Source of the DNA: Gnetum montanum
Taxonomy: Eukaryota > Streptophyta > Gnetopsida > Gnetales > Gnetaceae
DNA: 64,000 nucleotides
Reading direction: 5' to 3'
NCBI GenBank assembly: GCA_015680685.1
Contig: MNCI01022307.1
Location: 1,107,511 to 1,171,510 of the forward strand
This document shows, piece after piece, positions 22,576 through 33,715 of this stretch. The stretch's first letter is position 1, and every line of letters starts with the position of its first letter. A program made the translations under genes and the position numbers. The notes under the pieces are model-generated. The model saw only the letters and a program-made list of their open reading frames with translations, had not been told where the DNA came from and did no database searches.

Positions 22576-25500
22576 ATGCTCTTCTCACTTACACGAGCAG
22601 CGATGGAGTCGCTGTCACTGAGAACAATTGCTTCAACAGCTTCTTCTTCTTCGCCTGATTTGTCCAGCACCGCTCTTTTCAAACCAAAAATCATGCGCAG
22701 ATGTGCAACATTCGCAATTTGCAGAAAAACCAGCAGCAGCAATGGAAATCGTGTGTTTTCTCCCTTCATCAAACCTTGGCTGCGGCCACCTCTTCTTGGA
22801 TGGAATCTGCCCGATGTTTGGTCCGTTCCATCCAATCTTCCTCCTTGCCCTGCAACTTCTGATGGTCAATGTAAGTGTTTTAGGGTTTTAAGAGTATTGT
22901 CTTTTAAAAGAAAATTGTTATTTTTTTATCATGGTTTCATTTTGGACGAAAATTTTTGCACTTCTAAAGCTTTGTTCTGGGTGTCCGTTGGTTTATCAAA
23001 CATCGGGAATGTTGAACAATAGGGGGCCATGGTCCGTCCTTATGATCGGAAATAACGAGTATCAGAAGGGGTTTTTACAACCGGTAATATCCGGCAACAG
23101 AAATTCTTTGTTAAGTCATTTTTATTATTTATTCTTCCCAAAGATAGCATGGAATTCGAAACTGTGCCTAAGCAATAGAGCCTAAGCTGGCTTACTCAAT
23201 TCATTTTCATACAGCATGCATGGAAAACAACATAACAGCAATAGGAAGAAACATCAAATGCCAAACAATGAACCGTAACAGCAACAACAATAGGAAGAAA
23301 GTCAAATTTGAAAAATGAACCAGTCAAATCAATCTTTCTTGTTCTCTACACCATAAGCCTTAAAACATGAACTGCAGTTTCTTCCCATTACTGTACCTCC
23401 TCTTCCAAATATATTCATGAAGATAGGATTTAAACAATTTTGAACAGCTTCAAGCAAAGTTTGCACAGAGAGAATTGACCTTTAATCAACAAATTAGGCT
23501 TCTGACACAAGGCCTTTTGCAGTTCGACAACCTTCCCTCCTCATCACCGCTCGAACCGGCTAGAGTTAGCTTACGGGGATATAACCTTCCACTGCAGTGC
23601 GACTCTGAATTCGGGCAAAATGGCTGAGTATAGACATAAAACAAAATGGCTGAATTATGCCTCAACAAACTTTGATTGGGTCGGAAAATTTTTTAATGGT
23701 TTGCAAAAAGTGACCGATTTAATCGGTTGTAAATAATTATGTTACTGGTTATTACCGTTCTAAGGACCCTCCCCCTATTGTTCAACATTTCAACCTTTCC
23801 AAACATTTTTTAGGTTTTGCCTTTTCTTTGTCTTCAATGTTGGAAGGTTTTTTATCTTTATTTATTTGTATTTATTTATTTTTGCTTCCTGGGATGTTTT
23901 GTAAATGAGATGTGTGTGTGTGTGTGTTTTTGTTTTATTTCTTTTGGCGGGAGGTGGGGGTGGGGGTGGGGGTGGTGGGAAAGTCTGAAATTTGAGAATG
24001 CTAGAACGTCTTAATGATCCAAGTTGGAGTGGATTCAGTTAAAAAAGTCTGGTTTTCGATGACATTTTTCAGCGTTTCTCACCACCCCGATGTTTTGGTT
24101 CTGAGAAATTTCTTTTTCAAGGAAAATAAGTGGCATGTTTTACACCTGTGATGTTCTGGGGTTTAGTGGGTGTAGAACCTGGAGCATCCATAATTGACGG
24201 AAAGGCAATTGCTGGAGAAATTAGAAGGGAAGTTGCCGAGGGAGTCCAGAAAATGAAGGATACCGTGGGTAAGGTACCTGGCTTAGCTGTTGTCCTGGTG
24301 GGATCCAGAAAGGATTCTGAAACATATGTTCGTAGCAAGAAGAAGGCCTGTGAAGAGGTGGGGATAACTTCAATGGGGATAAATTTGCCTGAACAAGCTT
24401 CTGAAAATGAGGTTTTGAAGGCTGTGAAGGATTTCAATGATGATCCATCTGTTCATGGCATTCTAGTCCAGCTTCCTCTTCCTCGGGTAAGTGTATTTTC
24501 ATATTTGTTTGAATTTCCCACTTCAATCTTACAAAAAAGCAAAGTAGAAGGCAAAAATATTCCGTGATATGTCATTTTCTGTTGCCATCCAAATTGTTTT
24601 GTTTTTGGTTTTTCCAATTTTTTCATATATACCTCTTGAATGTTTCACAATGCTTGTATGTCTCAGCATAATTCACTGGAATTGTACCGACTTGTAAGAT
24701 CCAAGTCGCACTCTTTAACCAACAAGCCATCCAAATTGTATAAGCACTAATCGCTTTACCTCATATGACTGTCAACACCAGATTGACAAATTTAGCTGGA
24801 ACATTAAACTACCATTTCTAGCTTAATTTCAACTCAAAAAATTACAAAAGATTCGGATTCAATTTCATGTTTGATATCGGTATCTTCAAGCATGTTGTTT
24901 TTTGTTCATGTAATTGGAATTTATGTTTCCATGAACTTTTCTGCTGTCATCACGGCAGATACTTTTTGTAGCATTCTGAAGCAACTATAATCATTTTCCT
25001 GTTGAATGATTGCATTTCATTTCATTTTATTTTTTATTTTTAATTTTGGCTTTCTAACACTTGCCAATACAGCATGTTAATGAGGAAAAGATTTTAAATG
25101 CAATTAGCATTGAGAAAGATGTGGATGGTTTTCATCCATTGAACATAGGCCGGCTTGCAATGCAAGGAAGAGAACCTCTGTTTGTCCCGTGTACTCCAAA
25201 AGGATGTATAGAGTTGCTAATTAGATCCGGCATAGATATGATGGGAAAAAGAGCGGTTGTTATTGGAAGAAGTAATATTGTTGGGATGCCTGTAGCTATG
25301 CTTTTACAGGTAGGAATTGCACTCCTAATGACGAAATCTTATTAAAACTCGTTTTTAATTACACTGTCCCTGGAATGGCTGATTTTATACCCTTTTTTTC
25401 GATACATGTTCATTGCAGAGACACAATGCAACAGTTACTATTGTGCACTCTTATACCAAAGATTCGCCTTCTATTACCCGAGAAGCAGATATTGTAATTT

Positions 25501-25851
25501 CTGCAGCAGGAGTGGCTAACTTGGTTCGAGCAAACTGGTTAAAGCCTGGGGCGGTGGTCATTGATGTTGGGATCAATCCAGTCGATGTATGATTTTTAAT
25601 TTAACATGACTATTTTCTTCTTTCTGATTTGTTTCTCTTTTTTTCTTTTCGTATTGATCATACAAGGCTTATGTTTGTAGGATACTAATAGTAAAAGAGG
25701 TTATCGTTTAGTGGGTGATGTTTGCTTCGAAGAAGCTTCAAGAATAGTGTCAGCAATAACACCAGTACCTGGTGGGGTTGGTCCAATGACGATTGCCATG
25801 CTCCTATCTAACACACTCGATTCAGCAAAAAGAGCATATGGACTAATGTGA
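22576..25851 (+). CDS. FOLD: Bifunctional methylenetetrahydrofolate dehydrogenase/cyclohydrolase (FolD), probably plastid
   Basis: Five exons: 22576-22870, 24167-24486, 25073-25309, 25419-25586, 25681-25851. All introns have GT-AG ends and the joined frame gives about 396 residues. The enzyme interconverts 5,10-methylene-THF, 5,10-methenyl-THF and 10-formyl-THF in one-carbon metabolism. Family marks are '[17 protein letters not shown]' (the Tyr and Lys of the active site), 'QLPLPRHVNEEK' across exons 2-3, '[13 protein letters not shown]', '[11 protein letters not shown]' of the NADP fold, and '[14 protein letters not shown]' near the end. The first exon gives a Ser/Arg-rich leader of about 98 residues, which suggests a plastid transit peptide as in plant FOLD4-type proteins. 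A second ATG at 22603 could also be the start. Intron 1 carries a TIR transposon. Confidence 0.92.
23008..23789. mobile_element. TIR DNA transposon remnant in FolD intron 1
   Basis: The left end starts 'aatgttgaacaataggggg' and the right end is the inverted form, 'ccccctattgttcaacatt'. Past these ends the match continues with gaps for about 80 bp: left 'aataacgagtatca ... ttacaaccgg' against the right-end complement 'aataaccagtaaca ... ttacaaccga'. The 780-bp unit has no transposase, so it is non-autonomous. No clear target duplication is seen; TGTTGAACA/TGTTCAACA at the ends is nearly its own inverse and so is ambiguous. The superfamily is not assigned. Confidence 0.65.
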
Positions 25852-26810
25852 TGATTCCAAATTTGGGCATAAGCTGATTCAGCAAAATGAGCAACTTCGT
25901 TTTAAGGTTTTTGCCTATATATAGTAAAATAATTTGCAAGCGATCTATTTTAACACGCCTTTTTTACATCTTCCATAATCACATGCAGGGGATCCTGTTT
26001 GTTTTTTATCTTGAAGTGGGAGATATCCACAGAATATCTAGGGAAACACCTGCTATTTTTCCCACTCAAAAGTTTTGGATTTGTTACAAATGCCTGCAAT
26101 GAATGTTGCATGCTGATGGTCTTGCATGTAAATGCAAAAACTATCATTGGAATCTTAAATTTCAAATATGTCAACCAAAGCTTGTCATGCTATATCTAAT
26201 TAATGGAGAGGCAATTTAAGATGGCACAGGAAATAGAGGTACAGTTTATCTGCCAATGAGATGGTAGCTTTTTTGGTAATTCTTTGGTTTATTAAATCAG
26301 GAGTTCAGGCATATTAATCTTTTTTCTTTTCTGTTTTTAAAAGATACAATATGTTTGCAATGTTTTATTCATTGTTGTCAGGTTTTTTTTTTAAAGTTGG
26401 ACTAAGGATAATAGCTTTCAACCTAAAATCGACATTCATATGCCTTTGCTGAGTCTGCTTGCACTTGCGTTTTCAAGTTTAGCTACGAAAATGGACAATG
26501 TAGTAGGTGTAGAATGGGCTTTTCAAGTTCTTATCAAACATTTTTAATAGTTCCAAAATTGAATAGGCACCCTAAGCATGGGTAGTCCTCCCGAGGAATC
26601 TATTCTACCATGGTAGAATAGCCAGACCCGGCAATTTTGCTTTAGGCATGAATTCAAAGTTCCGGCTATAATTGCTACTAGGTAGTAATACTTTAGTTAC
26701 AGGGACAAACTTCTTTTATAATTGCAATACGGATTCCATTTAAAGTTCTTTTAGGATGTTTTTTTTTTTCCCTAAAATTCAAAATGCAGATTATATTAAA
26801 AAAAATAAAA

Positions 26811-27386
26811 CATGGTTACGTTAAAACAAAGTAGGGTAGTAATCACAAAAGCTTAAAAATTAAAGATATAAGCCAAGTCAAACATGGTTACATTAAAACA
26901 AAGTAGGATAGGAATCACACAAGCTTAAAAATTAAAGATATAACCCAAGTCAAACATGGTTACCTTAAAACAAAGTAGGGTAGTAGTCACACAAGCTTAA
27001 AAATTAAAGATATAAGCCAAGTCAAACATGGTTACCTTGAAACAAAGTAGGATAGTAATCACACAAGCTTAAAAATTAAAGATATAAACCAAGTCAAACA
27101 TGGTTACCTTAAAACAAAGTAGAGTTGTAATCACACAAGCTTAAAAATTAAAGATATAAGCCAAGTCAAACATGGTTACATTAAAACAAAGTAAGATAGT
27201 AATCACACAAACTTAAAAATTAAAGATATAAGCCAAGTCAAACATGGTTACATTAAAACAAAATAGGGTAGTAATCACATAAGCTTAAAAATTAAAGATA
27301 TAAGCCAAGTCAAACATGGTTACATTAAAACAAAGTAGGGTAGTAATCACAAAAGCTTATAAATTAAAGATACAAGTCGAGTCATA
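26811..27386 (+). repeat. Minisatellite, eight copies of 72 bp
   Basis: Units begin CATGGTTAC at 26811, 26883, 26955, 27027, 27099, 27171, 27243 and 27315, an exact 72-bp period without indels. Each contains 'aaacaaagta', 'aatcacacaagcttaaaaat' and 'aagccaagtcaaa', with a few substitutions. The last copy is the most divergent at its 3' side. Confidence 0.95.
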
Positions 27387-27700
27387 GGTTTGATTATAGT
27401 GAGCATTACTGAGTTATAACGTCCTAATAGGACTATATCTCATGAAGTCTACCTATATTATAATTATTTTAAAGTTCCAATGTGAGCATAGGAGAGACAA
27501 GCCAAAAACTAAAAACATGGCCTTAATAGTCCATATTTGTATTGGCAAGCAGAATTTAAGCATTATCATAAAAGTCACATGAATGGTCCCATTTATTAAA
27601 AAAATCAAAGTTGAAAAGTGAGATAATTTATTACAAAATAGCCAAGTTGATTTGTAGTGTAATTTGGTAGTTAGTTACAGCTTGCCCAAAAAGCCAGTAA

Positions 27701-27918
27701 AGCTCCAACGATGATAAATAGGAAATGACAAATGCAATAATCTTTCCTAAAAGATATTCTTATGGCCAATTTAATTTACTAATCTTTTATAACAGTTTTA
27801 CTAATTTGTAAAGCTTCAACAATAATAAATAGAAAATGATAAATACAATAATCTTTACTCAAAGATATTCTTATGACCAATTGAATTCACTATTTTTTAC
27901 AACAATTTTGCTTATCTA
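27701..27918 (+). repeat. Tandem duplication, period 111 bp
   Basis: The segments starting AGCTCCAACGATGATAAATA (27701) and AGCTTCAACAATAATAAATA (27812) align through 'caataatctttc', 'aaagatattcttatg' and 'accaatt', with scattered substitutions. Confidence 0.8.
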
Positions 27919-28744
27919 TAAAATAATTTATATTCCTTGTTGTAAAAAATGCAATCCAAAAATGTAGGTTAATATCAATTGAAAAGTTTTTTTTGGCTTT
28001 TGTATTTTGGCAAATTCATGAAGGAGGGAAAATCAAATTTGGATACTATTTTGAGTGTATTTAAAATTAATGAAGAGTGAAATTAGTTTACACTCAAGAA
28101 AAATTGCTTTGCAGTTTAGTAAAACGGCTATAAACAATAATGAATTAATATCTCTTAGTAAAGAAATCCATTTTTGAAAATCATATATCAAATTATACTT
28201 TTAGTTGGATCCGGAGTCCGTCACCTTAGAAATGTGTCCTCTGTCACGATCCATGAATTGATTGATCCCACCGCTGCCCTTTACATTGCCTGATCATACC
28301 CGATATTTGTTCCGTGGAAATTTTTTAATTACTAAGCCAAGAGGAAGAAATCTTCTATGAAGAGACAGGGTTACTTTTTGCTTGAAATGAGAAATCAGGA
28401 ATTAAAAACCTGTAGTTCTTTTACCCTAGAACCATGAAGAAGGAATAAATATTCATTGCATATTTTGATTGTGTATCTTTATCATCTCCAAAGTGATATA
28501 TATCTCGACATATTAAGATGAAACTTGCGGCGACTTCCATGACTACAAAGCATGTTCAAATCAGTTGAATCATACCGCATTGATATTCAGATCACATGGT
28601 TTTCAATTTTTACCGCTCTTGATCCAAATTATTTAGGGTTTTCACTAAGTTATATTATGTACAAAGTTAGGCTATGCTTAAGAGGTTACACAGTATTGGC
28701 AAGTATTAAAATTAAGTAATTCATTTTACAGAAAGAATATATGA

Positions 28745-30898
28745 TTATTGCAAATCAAGATCAAATGTTCTGTGAAAAAATTCTGAAAGTGTTTCCTTCC
28801 TGTTCTTGGAGGACTTCTGTACTGAAGCATCTTTGTTGTCATAATTACGATGACGCCTGCCTAAAATTCTCCATGTTACAATATCCGGGCTCAAATTATT
28901 CAACTTCATTTTGTCTACAATCTTAAGTGCATCATTTGTTGACCCTAACCTACAAGCAGCATCAATCACTATATTATACACAACAACATCAGGTTTAAGT
29001 TCATCCCTGATCAATTCATCTAGCAAATCCCATGCCTCCATTAATTTGCCAGCTGCACACACAGATTTCATCAAGGCTGCATATAGAAAATCATCATGCT
29101 TGTTTGATGGCTTCACAACGTTGTGCCAAAATTCGATAGCTTTTTCTGACTCCCCATTTTTAGCCAATGCATCAATTACAAAAGTATAACTAACTTTGTC
29201 AGGACTCACACCATGGTTGCTCATCTCTTTTATTAGCTGAAAAGCCTGTTCTACTTTCCCAAACTTACTCAAGCCATGCAAAACTGAATTGTACGTCAAA
29301 ACATTGGGACAGTAACCAGCCTCAATCATCTGTTGCAAAATATGCAGAGCTTCATCTGTCCGGCCAAGTTTTGACAGGCCATGAATTATTGAACTAAATG
29401 AAACAACATCTGGACCACAGAATTTGCCCTCCAGCATATCATTCAACACCATTTTAGCCTCATCGACTTGGCCTGCCTTGCAGAGTCCATAAATCACAGT
29501 ATTAAGTGTGAAAAGATCAGGTGTGTATCCATCCTGCAGCATTTCCATCATTGTGTTGAGAAGCCTACCAGGATCATCCACGTCACAGAGAGCATACATA
29601 AAAATATTGTAAATTCTAGATTTGTCCAACCTGCTTTTGCCCAACATAAAATCCAAAAGCTCCTTGGCCATGGCCCATTCACCTGCCCTGCAAAATGACT
29701 TAACAAGAATCTGGAAAGTGGGCTCAGGAGGAATGTAGCCATTATCAAGGCAGTCATGAAGCACCTTGTTTGCCTCTTGAAAGCTTTCTTGTTTGCAGAG
29801 TCCATGAAGCACAGAACTGCAAGAAACCCCATCAGGAAAAATCCCCCTCTTCCTGATCATGAAAATGGCTCTCACAGCACCATCCACAAAACCCACATCA
29901 CAAAAAGCATCAATCAGGGCAGCATAAGCAAAACAAGTATCAACTACATTGCAATCCCCATATGGCACAGAATTCACAAGAGATAAAGCATCATCAAAGA
30001 ATCCTCCTTTACAGAGACCCCTCACCAAATTCCCATATGCTGCCTGGCTACAGGCCTGATCATTTACAGGCATCTCTGCCCAGAGCTCCGCCATAAGATT
30101 CCTGCCATCTGCAATCCTCCTGCCATTATACAAACCCACAACCATGACACTGTAAGTGAGCGAATTAGGAAAACAACCAGAATCCCTGCAACCACTACGC
30201 ATTTTCTCGAACAGTTGCCATGCATCGTCCACCCTGGAAGCTGCACAGTAGCCACTCAACAGACTAGTGTAAGAAACCACATTGGGCTCCCACCCTCTGA
30301 TCTTCATTTCATCCAAAATATGGTGGCCATCCATGAATCTTCCTTGTCTGCAGAACCCATGAATAATTTTATTATAATTAGAGATACTGGGCACGTAGCC
30401 ATCTTTCAAAGAGATCATGCGGTTCATCACACGCAGGGTTTCAGATGGCATTTTTGCAGAACAGAGCTTGGCAATGATGATGTTGCAAAGACGCTCATCA
30501 GGAACCCATTTGGAATCCAAGGCTGATAAAACAAAGTTATGGGCTTCTGCAAATCGGCCTGAATTGCAGAGGCCATGAACAATGGAGCTGAGATTGAGGC
30601 CATCTGGTCTGTACCCAAAACTGCGCATGTTTTCCAGCAATCGGAGAGCATCTGCAATGTTCCCGGATTTGCAGAGCCAGTGGATTTCTCTGCTTCTTCT
30701 TCTATGGAAATCAATTGTGGGTAGTTCCTGTTCCATGAAGAAATCAGTTGTGGGTTGTTCCTGTTCCATGAGCTCCACATTGCTGTTCCCTGATATTGTG
30801 TTTGAGCTCAGAATCCACCGCGATTTTGCAGCAAACAATTTGAGATTTGAACTTGTCCTCAGCATGAGTTGTTGCTTCGATTTGAGATTCATAGCCAT
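28745..30898 (-). CDS. P-class pentatricopeptide repeat protein
   Basis: A single uninterrupted exon encodes 717 residues from the first ATG (30896-30898) to the stop at 28745. About 17 degenerate 35-residue PPR motifs fill the protein from about residue 50 to 690; good examples contain 'YNKIIHGFCRQGRFMDGHHI', 'LNTVIYGLCKAGQVDEAKMV' and 'YNSVLHGLSKFGKVEQAFQL'. PPR proteins bind organellar RNA in a sequence-dependent way and act in its processing, stability or translation. There is no E, DYW or SMR domain, so it is P-class. The N terminus is rich in Lys, Ser and Leu and poor in acids, fitting import into mitochondria or plastids. Lack of introns is normal for the family. The RNA target cannot be told from the sequence. 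Confidence 0.93.
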   Translation of the reverse strand: MAMNLKSKQQLMLRTSSNLKLFAAKSRWILSSNTISGNSNVELMEQEQPTTDFFMEQELPTIDFHRRRSREIHWLCKSGNIADALRLLENMRSFGYRPDGLNLSSIVHGLCNSGRFAEAHNFVLSALDSKWVPDERLCNIIIAKLCSAKMPSETLRVMNRMISLKDGYVPSISNYNKIIHGFCRQGRFMDGHHILDEMKIRGWEPNVVSYTSLLSGYCAASRVDDAWQLFEKMRSGCRDSGCFPNSLTYSVMVVGLYNGRRIADGRNLMAELWAEMPVNDQACSQAAYGNLVRGLCKGGFFDDALSLVNSVPYGDCNVVDTCFAYAALIDAFCDVGFVDGAVRAIFMIRKRGIFPDGVSCSSVLHGLCKQESFQEANKVLHDCLDNGYIPPEPTFQILVKSFCRAGEWAMAKELLDFMLGKSRLDKSRIYNIFMYALCDVDDPGRLLNTMMEMLQDGYTPDLFTLNTVIYGLCKAGQVDEAKMVLNDMLEGKFCGPDVVSFSSIIHGLSKLGRTDEALHILQQMIEAGYCPNVLTYNSVLHGLSKFGKVEQAFQLIKEMSNHGVSPDKVSYTFVIDALAKNGESEKAIEFWHNVVKPSNKHDDFLYAALMKSVCAAGKLMEAWDLLDELIRDELKPDVVVYNIVIDAACRLGSTNDALKIVDKMKLNNLSPDIVTWRILGRRHRNYDNKDASVQKSSKNRKETLSEFFHRTFDLDLQ

Positions 30899-31082
30899 TT
30901 CCTTCAATTCTGCAGAAGCACAGCCTCAGGTTCCTTCTAACTATCTATCTATGCAACTCGCTGCTATTTTTTGTTTTTAAAAGGGTTTTCATCGAACTTT
31001 TTGGAATTTTTAATTTTCATTAAAAGGTTTGCAAGATTTCCCTTGCCCAAAATTTTGTTTTTTCTTTAAAAACATCAAAAAC

Positions 31083-31156
31083 TTCCATTGCCGGGATTTG
31101 AACCCGGGTCGCCTGGGTGAAAGCCAGGTATCCTAACCGGACTAGACGACAATGGA
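31083..31156 (-). tRNA. tRNA-Glu (anticodon UUC)
   Basis: The minus strand folds as a complete cloverleaf: acceptor TCCATTG/CAATGGA, D-arm with 'tagtccggttagga', anticodon stem CCTGG/CCAGG with loop CTTTCAC (anticodon TTC), and T-arm CCCGGGTTCAAATCCCGG with an intact B box. No CCA is encoded and there is no intron, as expected for a nuclear gene. A T-run terminator ('ttttgttttttcttt' on the minus strand) follows about 10 bp downstream. Confidence 0.95.
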
Positions 31157-32748
31157 GTGTGTTACCTTTTAATTCAACATTGGTATTAATAGATTTCTGT
31201 TCTAGAGACGATTTTGAAAGTCAAACTACCGTAAACTCGGGTGTTCACCGTTGAGCCACTACTTGACCATTTTTCTCCTACGGTTTGTGCTGTCTTTATT
31301 CATCTAATTTTTATTTATTCTTCTTCTCCTCTCGACATGCTTTTGATATTATTGATTTCATTTTATGTTTTTCTTAAAATGAATGTCATGATAAAGGCAT
31401 TAAGCATTACGTATTTTGTTAATAATCTTAAAATTATCATTGAAATTGAACCTAAAATAGATAAGTATTTTTGAACAAATCAATTTCACTATTCTAACAA
31501 ATCTAAAATTGCAAATGATTTGGTTCATTAGAAGTTGATAGAATAAAGTTAAAATTATTTATGCTTATGGTTTCAAAGAGACGTTTGAGGAAGATATTCA
31601 ATTTTGTTAGACAATCACAATCTTCTTTATTTTTTTAGCTAGTGAAATTTCCTTCAATTTATGTGTTTTAGGACACAATATAGGTGAACTCATTCATGTC
31701 TTGCAATTTGTATATTTATAATTGCAATAGTAGCATTGTACCATATCCGTATTTGTATTTGTCTTTAAGAATCCATATTAGTGAGCATTGTACCATATTT
31801 TTTATTTTTGTTTATATTACTTCAAAAGTTTGATATTCTTCACTTTTCATCAATTTGCAAACTTGATTTGTTATTTATAAATCTTCATGTTTGAAGCTAA
31901 GTTTTCTTTATACCAACCATTTTCATAAGCTCTGTAATGAAGATTCCTGGACACTTTCAACCCTCTTAAATGTTTGAAAATATATAGCAAATTGACAAAC
32001 TTCTCTAGCATCTAGATTCAAAAGGTAGCATATCCACTTTTAATAAGAATTCTATATTAAGTTCCAACTTTCACCTTCATTATCATTGTTAGTTACACAA
32101 ATTCTTTTTCACGATTCAACTTTTTTTAAGAGTTAAGTTTTTATCTATTTGTAATTTTTTCGTATCATCTTCATCTATGATGTGAGAATTTTCTTTGAAA
32201 GGCTCATCATGTGACATGTTTTGAATGTAATCAAAATCATTCAAGACACCATTTATATAGTTTATCTACAATAGAAGTCAGCCAAACTCTTCTTGGAAGG
32301 TATATATTATGTAATTTATCTCTTCTTGTAACATTTGGTATCCCTCTTAGCATTCACATGTTTACTACATTTTTTGAACTTTCATCCTGCATTAATCAAT
32401 TAAAAGTTTCCTATGTGAATTTTGTAAAGTAAACATAAATTTCATATACAAGAAAGTAATGCATTACTTCAACCTATAAAGGTAGAATATAAGCTTATGG
32501 TAAGAAAATTTTGTATTAAGTTTTAATTTCACTTTGAATTTATGAGTTGAAAGTTAGATTAATCTATTTTGCATGTCTCTATCATTTTTCAATTAAATCC
32601 AAATTCCATAAAGTTGCTTTTAAAATCATATAAAACTTTCTTGGCTCTTACAATTTTTTGTACCATGAAAATTTAAGGAAACCCAAATAGTTTGATTTCT
32701 ATGAGTTAGCTACCTTGATTTTGTTACCTCACATTTGGCTTACCATGA
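31157..32748. other. AT-rich intergenic region, nothing recognised
   Basis: About 1.6 kb of low-complexity AT-rich sequence between tRNA-Glu and element II. Short ORFs have no family resemblance, and no repeats with clear ends are seen. Confidence 0.5.
32744..32748. other. Target-site duplication CATGA, left copy
   Basis: CATGA directly before the 5' LTR of element II is matched by CATGA at 40460-40464 directly after its 3' LTR. Confidence 0.9.
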
Positions 32749-33573
32749 TGATGAGTCATCATTTGGGCAACTGCGATATTGCATTCGCGATATCGCAGCC
32801 CAACTCGCGATATCACGGCCTATCTCCTCATCTATAAATAATAGGTAGACAGATGAGTTAGAAATCATTAGGAAGTAAGTTAGTTTAGAGATAGTTTTGA
32901 TTTTAGTTTTCATTTTCTCTATCTCAACCCTTTTCCTCTCCGTGTATGCCCGCAATGTGGTGAATGTAATTGTACAGCATCCTTTATTTGAGTGTGACGT
33001 ACTTGGACATGCACATGATCGGAAATAAAGATTGAGATTACTTCATCATTGCAGCATTCACTTAGTTTAATTATTTACTTAATTGTTATTTACTACTTTC
33101 CTAGTTAATCTATCTCACCCTTAAACTCATGTTAAAACGCGGAATGAGTACGACTTGATTACGAGCATTTAAGTGTGACTACTTAGTAACCCAGTAGCGT
33201 ACCTAGGATCTGCGCTTGGTAATCCCAGTGGTAGTCGTGCACGAAGTCCAAGATGTGTACAGATAATCAAGGAACGGATGCTCATCGCACTTAGGCTAGT
33301 TTAGGTTCTCTCACCTTTCTCTCTTAGCTTAGATAATATGACTTTCCATTGCCTTCAGGAGTAGCATTAGATTAGAAACCACATCATACACCTCACTTTG
33401 GACTAAACCATATGTGACAAAGCTAATACTAGTCCAGGTGGGAAGACAGCAAACTATGACCTAAGGCTAATCGTCTACAGGCCACAACTAGTCCATCTGC
33501 GGAGTTTCACCGGATCGCGCGTGTAACGCTCGTATTTGTATGGTTGAGTGTAGGGGTACCCCGTCACTCATCA
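32749..33573 (+). repeat. 5' LTR of element II (825 bp)
   Basis: Begins TGATGAGTCATC and ends CTCATCA. U3 holds GATATCGC-type palindromes at about 32772-32815, followed by the TATA box TCTATAAATA (32831-32840). From the TATA box on it is nearly identical to 39621-40459. Confidence 0.92.
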
Positions 33574-33594
33574 TTGGCACCGTTGCCGGGGATA
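33574..33594 (+). other. Primer-binding site of element II, tRNA-Asp-like
   Basis: TTGGCACCGTTGCCGGGGAT follows the LTR directly. From its second base it matches the complement of the tRNA-Asp 3' end (TGGCGCCGTTGCCGGGGA) with one mismatch. Confidence 0.85.
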
Positions 33595-33715
33595 GTGCTA
33601 GTTATCTAGATTAGTTATATCATACAAGGTCGTTGTAAAGGACTTAACGATATATTTTTTAGAAAAAAAATAATTATAAAAAGTCACATGTAATTTCACA
33701 CACAACTTCACAACC

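Larger units (their letters stand above)
25852..28744. other. AT-rich intergenic region between FolD and the PPR gene
   Basis: After the FolD stop there is a presumed 3' UTR and then AT-rich sequence. It contains the 72-bp minisatellite (26811-27386) and a 111-bp tandem duplication (27701-27918). No ORF here resembles a known protein. Confidence 0.6.

Noticed and set aside
22515-22869. Minus-strand ORFs over the FolD first exon
   Set aside because: Shadows of the leader-coding exon; the (AT)n run would encode a meaningless Tyr-Ile repeat.
23911-23980. (GT)n and (GGGGGT)n runs in FolD intron 1 as a G-quadruplex regulatory site
   Set aside because: The G-rich run could form such a structure, but nothing else in the sequence supports a role; it is treated as simple repeat.
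24117-24437. A 106-residue minus-strand ORF over FolD exon 2
   Set aside because: It is the antisense shadow of a well-supported exon with family motifs on the plus strand.
26811-27386. Regular repeats as a CRISPR array
   Set aside because: Units are directly adjacent with no unique spacers and the context is a plant nuclear genome; it is a minisatellite.
28911-30980. Several plus-strand ORFs of 76-132 residues over the PPR gene
   Set aside because: They lie opposite an intact 717-residue PPR reading frame and show no family resemblance of their own.
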